DNA of 64,000 nucleotides, from positions 62,001-126,000 of the forward strand of contig JAIRPP010000016.1 in assembly GCA_031256955.1 (NCBI GenBank), in the 5' to 3' direction. Positions 1 through 8,183 of the stretch are shown here, piece after piece. Source of the stretch: Candidatus Methanoplasma sp. (lineage in GTDB: Archaea; Thermoplasmatota; Thermoplasmata; Methanomassiliicoccales; Methanomethylophilaceae). The notes under the pieces were generated by a model. That model made no database searches. It saw nothing but the letters and a program-made list of their open reading frames with translations, and had not been told where the DNA came from. Each line of letters starts with the position of its first letter. Position 1 is the stretch's first letter. The position numbers and the translations under genes were made by a program.

Positions 1-241
1 TCCATATGAAGTTTATCGCCAGCTCGGTGGCGGTGAAGCGGACGTTCCTGAAGGACTTCCCTATGTCCTGCACGTCCACCTTCAGGAAGATCAGGAACAG
101 GAGGACCATCAGGAACGGGGTCATCGCCCCGCCCAGCGCGCCCGCCAGGGGCGCGGACTGGCCCAGGGCCACCCCTATGACTGCCGCGATCACGATCAGC
201 AGCGGCTGAAGCTTCGACATCGTCCCTAGACCGTCTCCCAT
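1..241 (-). CDS. SBF/ACR3-type exporter, N-terminal part (runs off the window)
   Basis: The first 80 residues of a membrane protein are visible; the rest lies beyond the left edge. The N-terminus is hydrophobic (MSKLQPLLIVIAAVIGVALG, then a second segment MTPFLMVLLFLIFLKVD), the pattern of the bile-acid symporter/ACR3 arsenite-exporter superfamily. I chose the ATG at 241 because GGAGG lies 6 bases upstream; the ATG at 220 is an alternative. It is divergent from the ArsR-family regulator at 369 and shares its promoter region, so a metal or metalloid efflux role is likely. Arsenite as substrate is an inference from family and context only. Confidence 0.7.
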   Translation of the reverse strand, partial: MGDGLGTMSKLQPLLIVIAAVIGVALGQSAPLAGALGGAMTPFLMVLLFLIFLKVDVQDIGKSFRNVRFTATELAINFIW

Positions 242-317
242 GTCCGTCCTCCGGCTTCGCACGCATCGAAAGCATATTATGCTTCTGGCTGCGGGGCCCG
301 CCATGCCCCGGCAACGG

Positions 318-354
318 TTATATACGGAGATATCATTTGAGCAATTGTTCAAAT
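318..354 (+). promoter_or_regulatory. Promoter and ArsR/SmtB-type operator of the metal-resistance operon
   Basis: A TATA box (TTATATA, 318-324) is followed at 335-354 by the near-perfect palindrome ATTTGAGCAATTGTTCAAAT, which covers the expected transcription start. TGAACAATTGTTCA-like palindromes are the known binding sites of SmtB/CadC-type repressors. The site lies just before arsR (ATG at 369) and within 100 bases of the divergent exporter, so the repressor probably controls itself and perhaps the exporter. Confidence 0.75.
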
Positions 355-368
355 GAACATGTGATACC

Positions 369-728
369 ATGGCCGACGATTGTAGAAGCGACTGCAGGCT
401 GGACAGGGACCACACGTGCATAGTCAACTGCGCCAGGAAGCGCATCCCCGACGAGTGCGTGGTGTGCGACCTGGCGGACCTGTTCAAGGTGTTCTCCGAC
501 AGCACGCGCATGAAGATGCTCTGGACGATGGACGGCGGGGAGATGTGCGTCTGCGGGATCGCGGACGCGCTGGGCATGTCCGCGTCCGCCGTGTCCCACC
601 AGCTGAAGACCCTCAAGAGCTTCAAGCTGGTGAGCTCGAGGAGGGTCGGGAAGAAGGTGTACTACTCGCTGAACGACGACCACGTGAACTCCATCATGAG
701 GATCGCGCTGGAGCACCTGACGGAGTGA
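369..728 (+). CDS. ArsR/SmtB-family metal-sensing repressor (CadC-like)
   Basis: A 119-residue winged-helix repressor predicted to release DNA when it binds a metal. Two metal sites known in the family are visible. The alpha3N-type thiolate site consists of Cys60-Val-Cys62 (motif MCVC) with cysteines in the N-terminal tail (C5, C9, C17, C21, plus C30 and C33). The alpha5 zinc site is complete, D103-x-H105-x10-H116-x2-E119, as in SmtB. Having both suggests sensing of Zn plus soft metals (Cd/Pb) rather than arsenite. It is followed by the HMA protein and P-type ATPase in one operon and preceded by its own operator. Confidence 0.9.
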   Translation: MADDCRSDCRLDRDHTCIVNCARKRIPDECVVCDLADLFKVFSDSTRMKMLWTMDGGEMCVCGIADALGMSASAVSHQLKTLKSFKLVSSRRVGKKVYYSLNDDHVNSIMRIALEHLTE

Positions 729-733
729 CCCGC

Positions 734-955
734 ATGAAGTACTCCTACAGGCTGGAGGGCCTCGGGTGCGCGTGCTGCGCCGAGAAGATGGAGAGGGCGG
801 TCCGCAAGATCGAGGGGGTCGAGTCCGCCTCGGTGGCGTTCATGACCGCCAGGATGTCCATAGAGGCGGGCGAGGGGGACATCGCCCGCATAGAGGAGCA
901 GGCCGCGGCCGCCATCAAGAAGATAGAGGCGGGCTGCAGGATGAGGAGGGCTTGA
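734..955 (+). CDS. Heavy-metal-associated (HMA) domain protein
   Basis: A 73-residue stand-alone HMA/metallochaperone domain. The metal-binding loop GLGCACC near residues 9-15 is the CxxC motif seen in HMA domains of CadA/ZntA exporters, where it usually reads GMxCxxC. It lies 5 bases after arsR and just before the P-type ATPase, which itself lacks an N-terminal HMA domain. The protein therefore probably works as the detached metal-binding domain of that pump. The C-terminus ends in CRMRRA. Confidence 0.85.
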   Translation: MKYSYRLEGLGCACCAEKMERAVRKIEGVESASVAFMTARMSIEAGEGDIARIEEQAAAAIKKIEAGCRMRRA

Positions 956-1001
956 CCTGTTCGGAGCGGACAGGATCGCCAGGATACTGGTCGCCGGCGC
1001 G

Positions 1002-2825
1002 GTGCTGGCGACGGGCGTGATCCTGGATCTGGAGCCCGCGCACGGGCTGGCGGTCTTCGCCGCCGCGTACCTGATAGCGGGGTACGACGTGCTGTGGTCC
1101 GCCGCGCGCGACGTCCGCGCCCTCAGGCCGTTCAACGAGAACCTGCTCATGGCGATAGCCTCCCTGGGCGCGTTCGCCATAGGGGACCAGATGGAGGGGG
1201 TGGCGATCCTCCTGTTCTACCAGGTGGGGGAGCTCTTCCAGGACTACGCCGTGTCCAAGTCGCGCAGGTCCATAGGCTCCCTCCTGGAGATGATGCCGGA
1301 CTCCGCCAACCTCGTGGACGGGGATTCCGTGAGGGCGGTGGACCCGTCCGAGGTCCACGTGGGGGACACGGTGCTCATAAGGCCCGGCGAGAAGGTCCCC
1401 CTGGACTGCACGGTGGCCTCCGGGGAGTCCATGATAGACGCGTCCTCCATAACCGGGGAGTCGGTCCCCCGGAGGGCCGTCGCTGGGGACGCCCTGCTCA
1501 GCGGGACCATATGCTCGAACGGGTCGGTGACCGCGACGGTGACCGCGGAGTACTCGGACTCCACCGCGTCGAAGATAAGGGAGATGATCGAGAGCTCCTA
1601 CGAGGCCAAGTCCCGCTCCGAGAACTTCGTCACCAAGTTCGCCAGGTACTACACCCCCGCCGTCGTCCTGTCCGCCCTCGCCCTGGCGGCCGTCCCCGGC
1701 CTGGTCCTGGGGGATCCCGAGACGTGGATCTACCGCGCCCTCACGTTCCTCGTCATATCCTGCCCGTGCGCCCTGGTGATATCCATCCCCATGGCGTTCT
1801 TCGGCGGGATAGGCGGGGCGTCCCGCGCCGGGATCCTGGTCAAGGGGGGGAACTACCTGGAGGCGCTCGCCGGGGTGAGGGTCGTGGCGTTCGACAAGAC
1901 GGGGACCCTCACCGAGGGCGTGTTCGAGGTCTCCGAGGTCCGCGCGGAGGGGATGGGCGCGGACGAGCTGGTCAGGCTGGCCGCGCACGCCGAGATCGAT
2001 TCCAGCCACCCCGTCGCCGCCGGGATACGCCGCGCGTTCGGCGGGGAGCTGGACAGGGGGTCCGTGGGCGGGGTGGGGGAGGCCCCGGGGATGGGCGTGT
2101 CCTCCATGGTCGGCGGGAGGCTCGTGTCCGTCGGGAGCGCGGCGCTGATGGAGTCCCGCGGGATCCGCGCGCCGGAGCCCGGGGGCTTCGGGACCGTGGC
2201 CCACGTGGCGGTCGACGGGGAGTACGCGGGATACATGCTGATATCCGACCGCGTGCGGAGGGACTCCGCCCGCGCCGTGTCCGCCCTGGCGGGCATGGGG
2301 GTGGAGGCGGTCATGCTGACCGGCGACGGGGACGCGGCCGCCAGGCACGTCTCCGCGGAGGTCGGGATAAGGGAGGTCCGCTCCCGCCTCCTGCCGGGGG
2401 ACAAGGTCGGAGCCCTGGAGGAGATCATCTCCGGCGGGAGGCGCGTCGCGTTCGTCGGGGACGGCGTCAACGACGCGCCGTCCCTGGCCCGCGCCGACGT
2501 GGGCGTGGCCATGGGGGCGCTGGGCTCGGACGCCGCCATCGAGGCGGCGGACATGGTCATAACCGACGACATGCCCTCCAAGGTCCCGCTGGCGATAAAG
2601 ATCGCCAGGAAGACCCGCTCGGTCTCCATGCAGAACATAGCCTTCGCCCTCGGCGTCAAGGCGCTGTTCCTCGCCCTGGGGGTCATGGGGGAGATAACCA
2701 TGATCGAGGCCGTGTTCGCCGACGTGGGGGTCGCGCTCATAGCGATACTGAACGCCATGAGGACGCTCAGCGTCCCGCGGCTCGGGGGAGGGGGCGCGCC
2801 CGCCGCGGCGGATAACGTCAAGTAA
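1002..2825 (+). CDS. Zn/Cd/Pb-type P1B ATPase (metal exporter)
   Basis: A P-type ATPase of at least 607 residues that pumps soft divalent metals out of the cell. Visible motifs: the CPC metal-transport motif (SCPCALVI, about residue 254), the phosphorylation site DKTGTLT (about 298), the HP motif SSHPVA and the hinge GDGVNDAP (about 486). The last membrane segments carry K and D ([17 protein letters not shown]) in the ZntA-type P1B-2 pattern. The GTG at 1002 is the first canonical start, but the conserved first membrane helix continues upstream in frame (RILVAGAVL) to a stop at 942-944. Translation may instead start at CTG 957, which follows GGAGGG. The separate HMA protein replaces the missing N-terminal domain. 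Confidence 0.93.
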   Translation: MLATGVILDLEPAHGLAVFAAAYLIAGYDVLWSAARDVRALRPFNENLLMAIASLGAFAIGDQMEGVAILLFYQVGELFQDYAVSKSRRSIGSLLEMMPDSANLVDGDSVRAVDPSEVHVGDTVLIRPGEKVPLDCTVASGESMIDASSITGESVPRRAVAGDALLSGTICSNGSVTATVTAEYSDSTASKIREMIESSYEAKSRSENFVTKFARYYTPAVVLSALALAAVPGLVLGDPETWIYRALTFLVISCPCALVISIPMAFFGGIGGASRAGILVKGGNYLEALAGVRVVAFDKTGTLTEGVFEVSEVRAEGMGADELVRLAAHAEIDSSHPVAAGIRRAFGGELDRGSVGGVGEAPGMGVSSMVGGRLVSVGSAALMESRGIRAPEPGGFGTVAHVAVDGEYAGYMLISDRVRRDSARAVSALAGMGVEAVMLTGDGDAAARHVSAEVGIREVRSRLLPGDKVGALEEIISGGRRVAFVGDGVNDAPSLARADVGVAMGALGSDAAIEAADMVITDDMPSKVPLAIKIARKTRSVSMQNIAFALGVKALFLALGVMGEITMIEAVFADVGVALIAILNAMRTLSVPRLGGGGAPAAADNVK

Positions 2826-2845
2826 TCGTTGGGGGATGAAGGGGC

Positions 2846-4258
2846 ATGAGCGAAGAGAAGACCGCGGGGCAGATCCTCGAGGAGAAGCTCCTGTCGAAGA
2901 GCAGGCACCCGTCCATGTCCGACCCCTCCCTGGAGGGGGAGGCGAACGGGTTCTGCGAGGGATACAAGGCGTTCCTGCGCTGGAAGACCGAGAGGGAGGC
3001 GGTGGAGGGGACCGTGTCCATGCTGCGCGAGAGGGGGTACTCCGAGTTCGCCCCCGGCACAGCCTACCCCCCGGGCTCGAAGATATACATGGAGAACCGC
3101 GGCAAGGCGCTGATAATGGCCACCGTCGGGAAGAGGCCCGTCGCGGACGGCCTCAGGATCGGCGTGAGCCACATAGACAGCCCCAGGCTGGACTTCAAGC
3201 CCAACCCGCTCTTCGAGGACTCGGAGATGGCGTACTTCAAGACGCACTACTACGGGGGCATAAAGAAGTACCAGTGGACCGCGATCCCCCTGTCCCTGCA
3301 CGGGGTCGTCGCCCTGGCGGACGGGGAGAGGATACGGGTCCGCATAGGCGAGGAGGAGGGCGACCCGGTGTTCTGCGTGACCGACCTGCTCCCCCACCTG
3401 GCGCAGAACCAGATGAAGAAGACCGCCTCCGAGGTGGTGGAGGGGGAGCAGCTGAACATACTGATAGGGTGCGCCCCGTACCGCGACGAGAAGGTCTCCG
3501 CCAAGGTCAAGCTGAACGTGATGAGGCTCCTGAACGACAGGTACGGGATCTCGGAGAGGGACTTCCTCTCGGCCGAGCTGTGCGCCGTCCCCGCGTTCAG
3601 GCCGGCGGACGTGGGCCTGGACGGGTCCATGGTGGGCGCCTACGGGCAGGACGACAGCGTCTGCGCCTACGCCAGCCTCATGGCGGAGATCGAGGCGAGG
3701 GACCCCGAGTTCACGACGGTGACGGTGTTCGCGGACAAAGAGGAGACCGGGTCCGACGGCAACACCGGCATGAGGTCGCTGTTCTTCAGGGACTTCGTGG
3801 AGGACTTCGCGTCGGCCTACGGCCTGCAGGCGCGCCACGTGCTGAAGAAGTCCGTGTGCCTGTCGTGCGACGTGAACGCGGCGGTGGACCCCGCCTTCGG
3901 GGACGTGTTCGAGAGGGGCAACTGCTCCTTCCTCGGGCGCGGGCCGGTGGTCTCCAAGTACACCGGCTCCAGGGGCAAGTACTCCACCAACGACGCGTCC
4001 GCGGAGACCATGGGGTTCATCCGCGGGATACTGGACGGGGCGGGGATCCCGTGGCAGGCGGGCGAGCTGGGGAAGGTGGACATAGGCGGCGGCGGGACCA
4101 TAGCGTCGGAGATATCCGTGCACAACCTGGACACTGTGGACATAGGGGTCCCCGTGCTGTCCATGCACTCCCCCATGGAGATAACGTCGAAGACCGACGT
4201 GTACCTCCTGTACAGGGCGGTGTCCGCGTTCTACTCGAGCGCGGCCGAGAAGGATTAA
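2846..4258 (+). CDS. M18-family aminopeptidase
   Basis: A 470-residue cytosolic zinc aminopeptidase of the aspartyl-aminopeptidase (M18) family, removing N-terminal residues from peptides. Family metal-site motifs are in order: SHIDSPRLDF (about 108-117), the catalytic pair in KEETGSDG (about 298-305) and a C-terminal SMHSPME (about 437). Length matches the family (430-480). The ATG at 2846 follows a purine-rich GGGGG tract. It sits 20 bases after the metal ATPase but is unrelated to it. Its stop TAA overlaps the TAA of the convergent ubiE-like gene by two bases. Confidence 0.92.
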   Translation: MSEEKTAGQILEEKLLSKSRHPSMSDPSLEGEANGFCEGYKAFLRWKTEREAVEGTVSMLRERGYSEFAPGTAYPPGSKIYMENRGKALIMATVGKRPVADGLRIGVSHIDSPRLDFKPNPLFEDSEMAYFKTHYYGGIKKYQWTAIPLSLHGVVALADGERIRVRIGEEEGDPVFCVTDLLPHLAQNQMKKTASEVVEGEQLNILIGCAPYRDEKVSAKVKLNVMRLLNDRYGISERDFLSAELCAVPAFRPADVGLDGSMVGAYGQDDSVCAYASLMAEIEARDPEFTTVTVFADKEETGSDGNTGMRSLFFRDFVEDFASAYGLQARHVLKKSVCLSCDVNAAVDPAFGDVFERGNCSFLGRGPVVSKYTGSRGKYSTNDASAETMGFIRGILDGAGIPWQAGELGKVDIGGGGTIASEISVHNLDTVDIGVPVLSMHSPMEITSKTDVYLLYRAVSAFYSSAAEKD

Positions 4259-4998
4259 GCCTTCCTGCCCGCGTATATGTTCACCGCGCCGAAGGTCTTG
4301 GAGTAGAACCTGACGTCCTCGAACCCGGCGGCGGAGAACTTCGCGGCCATCTCCCTCCCGTGGGGGAACCCCTCCACGGACGAGGTGAGCCACTCGTACG
4401 CGGGCTGCCTCCCGCCTATGGCGACGCCCCCGTCCCGCCTGCGGCCCGGCCGGGACACCCTGTACTTCAAGTGCTTCTCGTAGAAGAAGCGGACCACCCT
4501 GTTGTCCGGCTTGCAGAGCTCCGCCACGACGACGCGCCCCCCGGGCGCGAGGACCCGGTGCATCTCGTCGATGGACCTCTGTATGTCCGTGACGTTCCTG
4601 AGCATGTACCCGGACGTGACCACGTCGAAGGACCCGTCCCCGTAGGGCAGGTCCAGCGCGTCCCCCAGCTCGAAGCGGACTCCGGCGGGCGGGCCGCGGG
4701 CGGCCGCCTTCTCGCGGGCGGCCTCCAGCATCCTCGGGGTTATGTCCACCCCGGTGACCTCCCCGCCCTCGCCCGCCAGCATCAGCGCGATCTCCCCCGT
4801 GCCCGTCCCCACGTCCAGGCACCTCTTGGAGCGCACGTCCCCGGCGAGCCTCATCATGAAGCGGTGCCACCGCCTTATCATCCCGAGGGACATCGTGTCG
4901 TTCATCTCGTCGTAGTAGGGGGCTATCTCGGTGAAGACGCTCCTGACGTACTCCTCCTTCCCTTCGAACTGCGTCCCGTTCGGCTTGGTCTCGGTCAT
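4255..4998 (-). CDS. UbiE/MenG-family methyltransferase
   Basis: A 247-residue class I SAM-dependent methyltransferase. The SAM loop LDVGTGTGEI is at residues 61-70, followed by TGVDIT and LRNVTD, and the C-terminus FGAVNIYAGRK resembles the UbiE/MenG ending. Family members C-methylate the ring of quinone precursors. The start ATG overlaps the menA-like stop by 4 bases (ATGA), so the two are translationally coupled and probably act on the same lipid quinone or quinone-like carrier. No other quinone ring-forming gene is visible, so the ring substrate is unknown. Confidence 0.85.
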   Translation of the reverse strand: MTETKPNGTQFEGKEEYVRSVFTEIAPYYDEMNDTMSLGMIRRWHRFMMRLAGDVRSKRCLDVGTGTGEIALMLAGEGGEVTGVDITPRMLEAAREKAAARGPPAGVRFELGDALDLPYGDGSFDVVTSGYMLRNVTDIQRSIDEMHRVLAPGGRVVVAELCKPDNRVVRFFYEKHLKYRVSRPGRRRDGGVAIGGRQPAYEWLTSSVEGFPHGREMAAKFSAAGFEDVRFYSKTFGAVNIYAGRKA

Positions 4999-5912
4999 AT
5001 TATCGCTCCTGCGGAGAAATGCGCTCCGAGTAGATATCCTATCGCGAGGAGCGCGCCGAAATGCCAGTTGTGCCTGAAGCAAAGCGGGACCAGCATGCGG
5101 CTCGCGCCGGGGCTCGACGGCGCCAGGCGGCTGTTGACGGCCACCGCCCTCATGTCTATCAGCGCGAGGAGCGCGAGGCATATCGTCCAGGGCCCCTCCG
5201 CCAGCGCCAGGGCGGCCAGGGCGGGGTACGCGAGGGCGTTCAGGGCTAGGTAGAGGCGCATGCTCCCCTCGTAGGTGAGGCGGCTGGACAGGGTGCGGAC
5301 CCCCGAGGCGCGGTCCTCGCGGTAGTCGCGGGTCTCGTTGCCGCTGAGCACCGCGGTGATCAGGAAGGCGTTCGGCAGGGACAGCAGCAGGACCTCCTGC
5401 GAGAGGGAGCCCGCCATGACGTAATACGTCCCCAGGGGCATCACGACGCCCATGAGGGCGAACACCCCTATCAGGCCCATCCCGCGGTACTTGTAGGAGA
5501 CCCCGACGGTGTACATGGCGGCGCCCCCTATGCCGGCGATCCCGAACAGGATCATCTCCCATCCCGCATAGGCCATGAAGACGACGCCCATGGCCGCCGT
5601 CGCGGCCAGGCAGAGCATCCCCGCGAGGAACACGTCCCGAGGCCTCAGCGCCCCGGTCACCAGCTCCGGGGACCTGGTCTCGTTCTCCACGGTGTCGATC
5701 CCCCTGACGAAGTCCCCGTAGGTGTTCAGCAGGTTCGCGGCCGACTGCAGCAGGCACCCGCACGCCAGCACCATGGCGAAGATCCACCAGCAGAGCGCCC
5801 CGTCGGAGTAGGCGACCATGCCCCCTATGGCGACGGGGACCACCGCGCCGTGGAGGGACCACGGGCGGAACGCGTTGAACCAACCCGACCTCACGGGCTT
5901 CACGTCTTCCAT
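4995..5912 (-). CDS. UbiA/MenA-family prenyltransferase
   Basis: A 305-residue polytopic membrane prenyltransferase that would attach an isoprenoid chain to an aromatic acceptor. Two Mg-diphosphate motifs are seen: N60-LLNTYG-D67 (the usual second Asp or Glu is Thr here) and NETRDYREDRASG (192-204). These fit MenA better than heme-A or archaeal lipid (digeranylgeranylglyceryl phosphate) synthases. A TATA-like ACTTATG near 5940 lies about 28 bases before the ATG, so the mRNA is probably leaderless. It forms an operon with the UbiE-like methyltransferase. Methanogens of this kind are not generally credited with menaquinone, so the product is open. Confidence 0.83.
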   Translation of the reverse strand: MEDVKPVRSGWFNAFRPWSLHGAVVPVAIGGMVAYSDGALCWWIFAMVLACGCLLQSAANLLNTYGDFVRGIDTVENETRSPELVTGALRPRDVFLAGMLCLAATAAMGVVFMAYAGWEMILFGIAGIGGAAMYTVGVSYKYRGMGLIGVFALMGVVMPLGTYYVMAGSLSQEVLLLSLPNAFLITAVLSGNETRDYREDRASGVRTLSSRLTYEGSMRLYLALNALAYPALAALALAEGPWTICLALLALIDMRAVAVNSRLAPSSPGASRMLVPLCFRHNWHFGALLAIGYLLGAHFSAGAII

Positions 5913-6007
5913 GGCGACGCGAGAGACGGGGGAGGCATAAGTATCTTGCGAGCGCGGGCGGCGCGGCGGCCGGGGGCGGCGCAGAGCCCGGGATCCCCGT
6001 CCGGCCG

Positions 6008-6033
6008 AATTGTGCAGACGGCGCCTGCAGAAT
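6008..6033. repeat. Degenerate copy of the 27-base palindrome
   Basis: It starts with the same 13-base arm AATTGTGCAGACG and the same centre as the perfect copy at 6090-6116, but the second arm has drifted (CGCCTGCAGAAT). The two copies are 82 bases apart and in the same orientation, in the gap between two divergent genes. Confidence 0.7.
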
Positions 6034-6089
6034 CGGGATCGACCCGCCGGAGGGGATGCGCCGAAAGGCGCTTTTGCGCCATCTGGCTA

Positions 6090-6116
6090 AATTGTGCAGA
6101 CGGCGTCTGCACAATT
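6090..6116. repeat. Perfect 27-base palindrome, possible operator
   Basis: Two 13-base arms, AATTGTGCAGACG and CGTCTGCACAATT, surround a single G and match perfectly. A degenerate copy lies at 6008-6033. Perfect palindromes of this length between divergent genes are usually binding sites for a dimeric regulator, but a structured repeat element is also possible. No transposase or integrase is nearby. Confidence 0.6.
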
Positions 6117-6232
6117 GTGTTCCGGGGCGGCTACGGAAGACGGATAGCCCATGGGGCCGCGCCTCCCCGCCGCATCGCGGGGGCTCCGCCGCCCGCCGCA
6201 AAGCATAATATTCCGGACGCGTTCGCAGGCCC

Positions 6233-7246
6233 ATGAAGGCAGTCACGCTCGTCTGCAGCAGCGCGTTCATGATGTCTCTGGCCGTGGCGGTCTCGCTGCT
6301 GGTCAACTTCTCGGGCGTCCTCGCGGACACGTTCTCCCCCTCCGGCACCCTCAACGCGGGCGTGCGCAGCAACCTGACGATATTCTTCCTGGCGGTCATG
6401 ATGACCATATCCCTGTCCAGGATACCTAGCAGGAACCTCAGCCCCGCGGAGGATCCCAAATCCCTCCTGAGGGGGGTCCTCATGGGGCTCCTGGTCCCGT
6501 CGGTCATCCCGATAATCGGGTTCCTGCTCATAACCGCGTACATGCCCGCGTACGAGACGCACGCCTGGGGCCTCGTGTTCATCGCGGCCACCCCGTTCGC
6601 CGCGTCCGTCGCCCCGCTGTCCCTGATACTCAGGGGGGACATGGTCCACGCCGCCAGGTGCACCATATACGTGTACGTCGCCGCCCTGCTGTGGATACCG
6701 CTCGTCGTGTGGGCCATGCTCGGCAAGCACGTCGAGATGGGCAGCCTCGCGATAACCGTCTTCGAGGTCATCGGGATCCCGATAGTCCTGTCCAGGTTCC
6801 TGACGAAGGTCAGGATAAACAAGACGGCCATGGCCGCCGTCCTGAACTGCACCATCTTCTTCCTCGTATGGCTCTCCGCCAGCGCCGCCAACTTCAAGGG
6901 CGTCGGCGCGGGCATCCTGGTCGCGTTCCTCCTGATAGCCGCCCTGAGGTCCTTCGGGCTCGGCATATTGGTGGACCGCGCCGAGAGGAGGGCGGGCATC
7001 GGGTGGTCCCAGAGGGTCACCGACATACTGATGACGTCGTACAAGAACAAGGGGATCGCGCTGGCCCTCTGCACGGGGGTCCTCGTCGGCCCCGTCATAG
7101 GGGACGCCATGGTCGCCATAACCGCGTCCATAATCTCCGAGGTCGCATGGGTCGCGTTCATGGACTCCGTCCTGTTCTCCAAGAGGAGGATGGCCCTGTC
7201 CCTGGCGCGCGAGTCAAAAGTCTCCGAGTCTGGCAACGGCTCTTGA
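6233..7246 (+). CDS. SBF-like (bile acid:sodium symporter superfamily) transporter
   Basis: A 337-residue integral membrane protein with about nine or ten hydrophobic segments and short loops, for example MMSLAVAVSLLVNFSGVL at the N-terminus. The layout and motifs such as ATPFAASVAPLSLILRGD and GIPIVLSRFLTK resemble the SBF-like/BASS transporters. The substrate cannot be told. A TATA box at 6204-6212 is about 25 bases ahead of the ATG, so the mRNA is probably leaderless. Its 3' end overlaps the convergent DUF1848 gene by 33 bases. Confidence 0.75.
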   Translation: MKAVTLVCSSAFMMSLAVAVSLLVNFSGVLADTFSPSGTLNAGVRSNLTIFFLAVMMTISLSRIPSRNLSPAEDPKSLLRGVLMGLLVPSVIPIIGFLLITAYMPAYETHAWGLVFIAATPFAASVAPLSLILRGDMVHAARCTIYVYVAALLWIPLVVWAMLGKHVEMGSLAITVFEVIGIPIVLSRFLTKVRINKTAMAAVLNCTIFFLVWLSASAANFKGVGAGILVAFLLIAALRSFGLGILVDRAERRAGIGWSQRVTDILMTSYKNKGIALALCTGVLVGPVIGDAMVAITASIISEVAWVAFMDSVLFSKRRMALSLARESKVSESGNGS

Positions 7247-8131
7247 CCTGAGCGGGGAGACGCGGTCGCCCTCCCCGAGGGCGCCGAGGAGCATCTCCCC
7301 CCGCGGGTCGCAAACCCCTTCCCTCATCTTCTCCCCCCTGCCCGCGTAGCAGTAGGCGCAGCCGTGGGAGCAGGTGCCGTACGCGCCTATGTCCACGTTC
7401 CTGACGCACTTGCACCCCTTCCTTATCCCGGACATCCTGCCGTCGAAGGGCACGCCCAGCGACGCGAGGTCCCCCTCGCCTATGCACCCCGCGGGCTCTA
7501 TCCCGAAGGCGGAGAGGTCGCGCTCCGCGCAGCAGTACCCGAGGCGGATCCCGTGCCTCGAGGCTATCTCCGACGCGGCCTCCCCGAACGCGTCCATCTC
7601 CTCCGCCCTGGCGGACCTAAGCTCCGCGGAGCACCTCGGGTCCGGGAGCTTCCCGTACATGTCCAGGAAGCTGAACGCGCACCTGGACACGCGCCCCTCC
7701 ATCTCGCCGCATAGCGTCTCGAACTTCCTGGCGTGGTACGCGGGGGTGAGCTCCCTGTTGAAAATCACGGGGTCGTACCTCCATACGACCCTCTCCCTCC
7801 CGATGGCGCGCGACAGCTCCCCGACGGAGTCCGCTATGTCCGCCTTCGGGGGCACCCCCGGCTCCACCCCCCTGCCGTACGGGGTCAGGGTCACCTGGAA
7901 CTGGCACTTCAGCCCCATGTCCTCGATCTCGCCCAGGTGCGGGATCATGGGCCTCGGGTCCTTGGTTATGAAGACGATGAGGTCCACGGCCTCCGGGGAC
8001 AGGTCCACCCTGTGGACCACGCCCGGGCGCGCGGGGTTCCTGACCAGAGCGCGCCCCGCCCTCAGGCGGCCCATCATCCACTCCGAATGGAAGGCGGGGA
8101 CGTCGGTCCTGCGGCTGGCGCACACGATCAT
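7214..8131 (-). CDS. DUF1848 family protein with Cys motif
   Basis: A 305-residue protein opening with MIVCASRRTDVPAFHSEW, the characteristic start of DUF1848 proteins, which is why I start at ATG 8131. A conserved C-terminal Cys cluster (CKCVRN... CSHGCAYCYA, about residues 255-283) includes a CxxxCxxC triplet like that of radical-SAM or spore-photoproduct-lyase-like proteins, so an Fe-S cluster is likely. The function of the family is not established. It lies next to two DNA-alkylation-repair genes on the opposite strand, so a repair link is possible but unproven. Confidence 0.8.
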   Translation of the reverse strand: MIVCASRRTDVPAFHSEWMMGRLRAGRALVRNPARPGVVHRVDLSPEAVDLIVFITKDPRPMIPHLGEIEDMGLKCQFQVTLTPYGRGVEPGVPPKADIADSVGELSRAIGRERVVWRYDPVIFNRELTPAYHARKFETLCGEMEGRVSRCAFSFLDMYGKLPDPRCSAELRSARAEEMDAFGEAASEIASRHGIRLGYCCAERDLSAFGIEPAGCIGEGDLASLGVPFDGRMSGIRKGCKCVRNVDIGAYGTCSHGCAYCYAGRGEKMREGVCDPRGEMLLGALGEGDRVSPLRSRAVARLGDF

Positions 8132-8183
8132 GCGCGGGAGATGAGAGACAAGGGGTAAATAGGCTTCAGCCGATCCCGTCGGC

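Larger units (their letters stand above)
5913..6232. promoter_or_regulatory. Divergent promoter region with repeated palindrome
   Basis: This is a 320-base gap between menA (leftward) and the SBF-like transporter (rightward). It contains the palindrome pair described separately, a hairpin GGCGC-TTTT-GCGCC at about 6067-6080, and a TATA box CATAATATT (6204-6212) that serves the transporter. I see no credible gene here; the frames that stay open are low-complexity and have no start with a ribosome site. Confidence 0.6.

Noticed and set aside
416-733. In-frame extension of the HMA protein back through arsR
   Set aside because: The upstream codons are the shifted arsR sequence; the domain starts cleanly at ATG 734, 5 bases after the arsR stop.
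1853-4870. Very long open frames (for example about 1000 codons) opposite or out of frame with known genes
   Set aside because: High GC removes stops from the other frames; their translations are Arg/Gly/Pro-rich with no family features and are shadowed by well-supported genes.
5900-6112. Short minus-strand frame in the menA promoter region
   Set aside because: It is composed of the repeated palindromes and has no ribosome site or family signal.
6008-6116. Ends of an insertion sequence
   Set aside because: The palindromes point the same way and no transposase lies between or near them.
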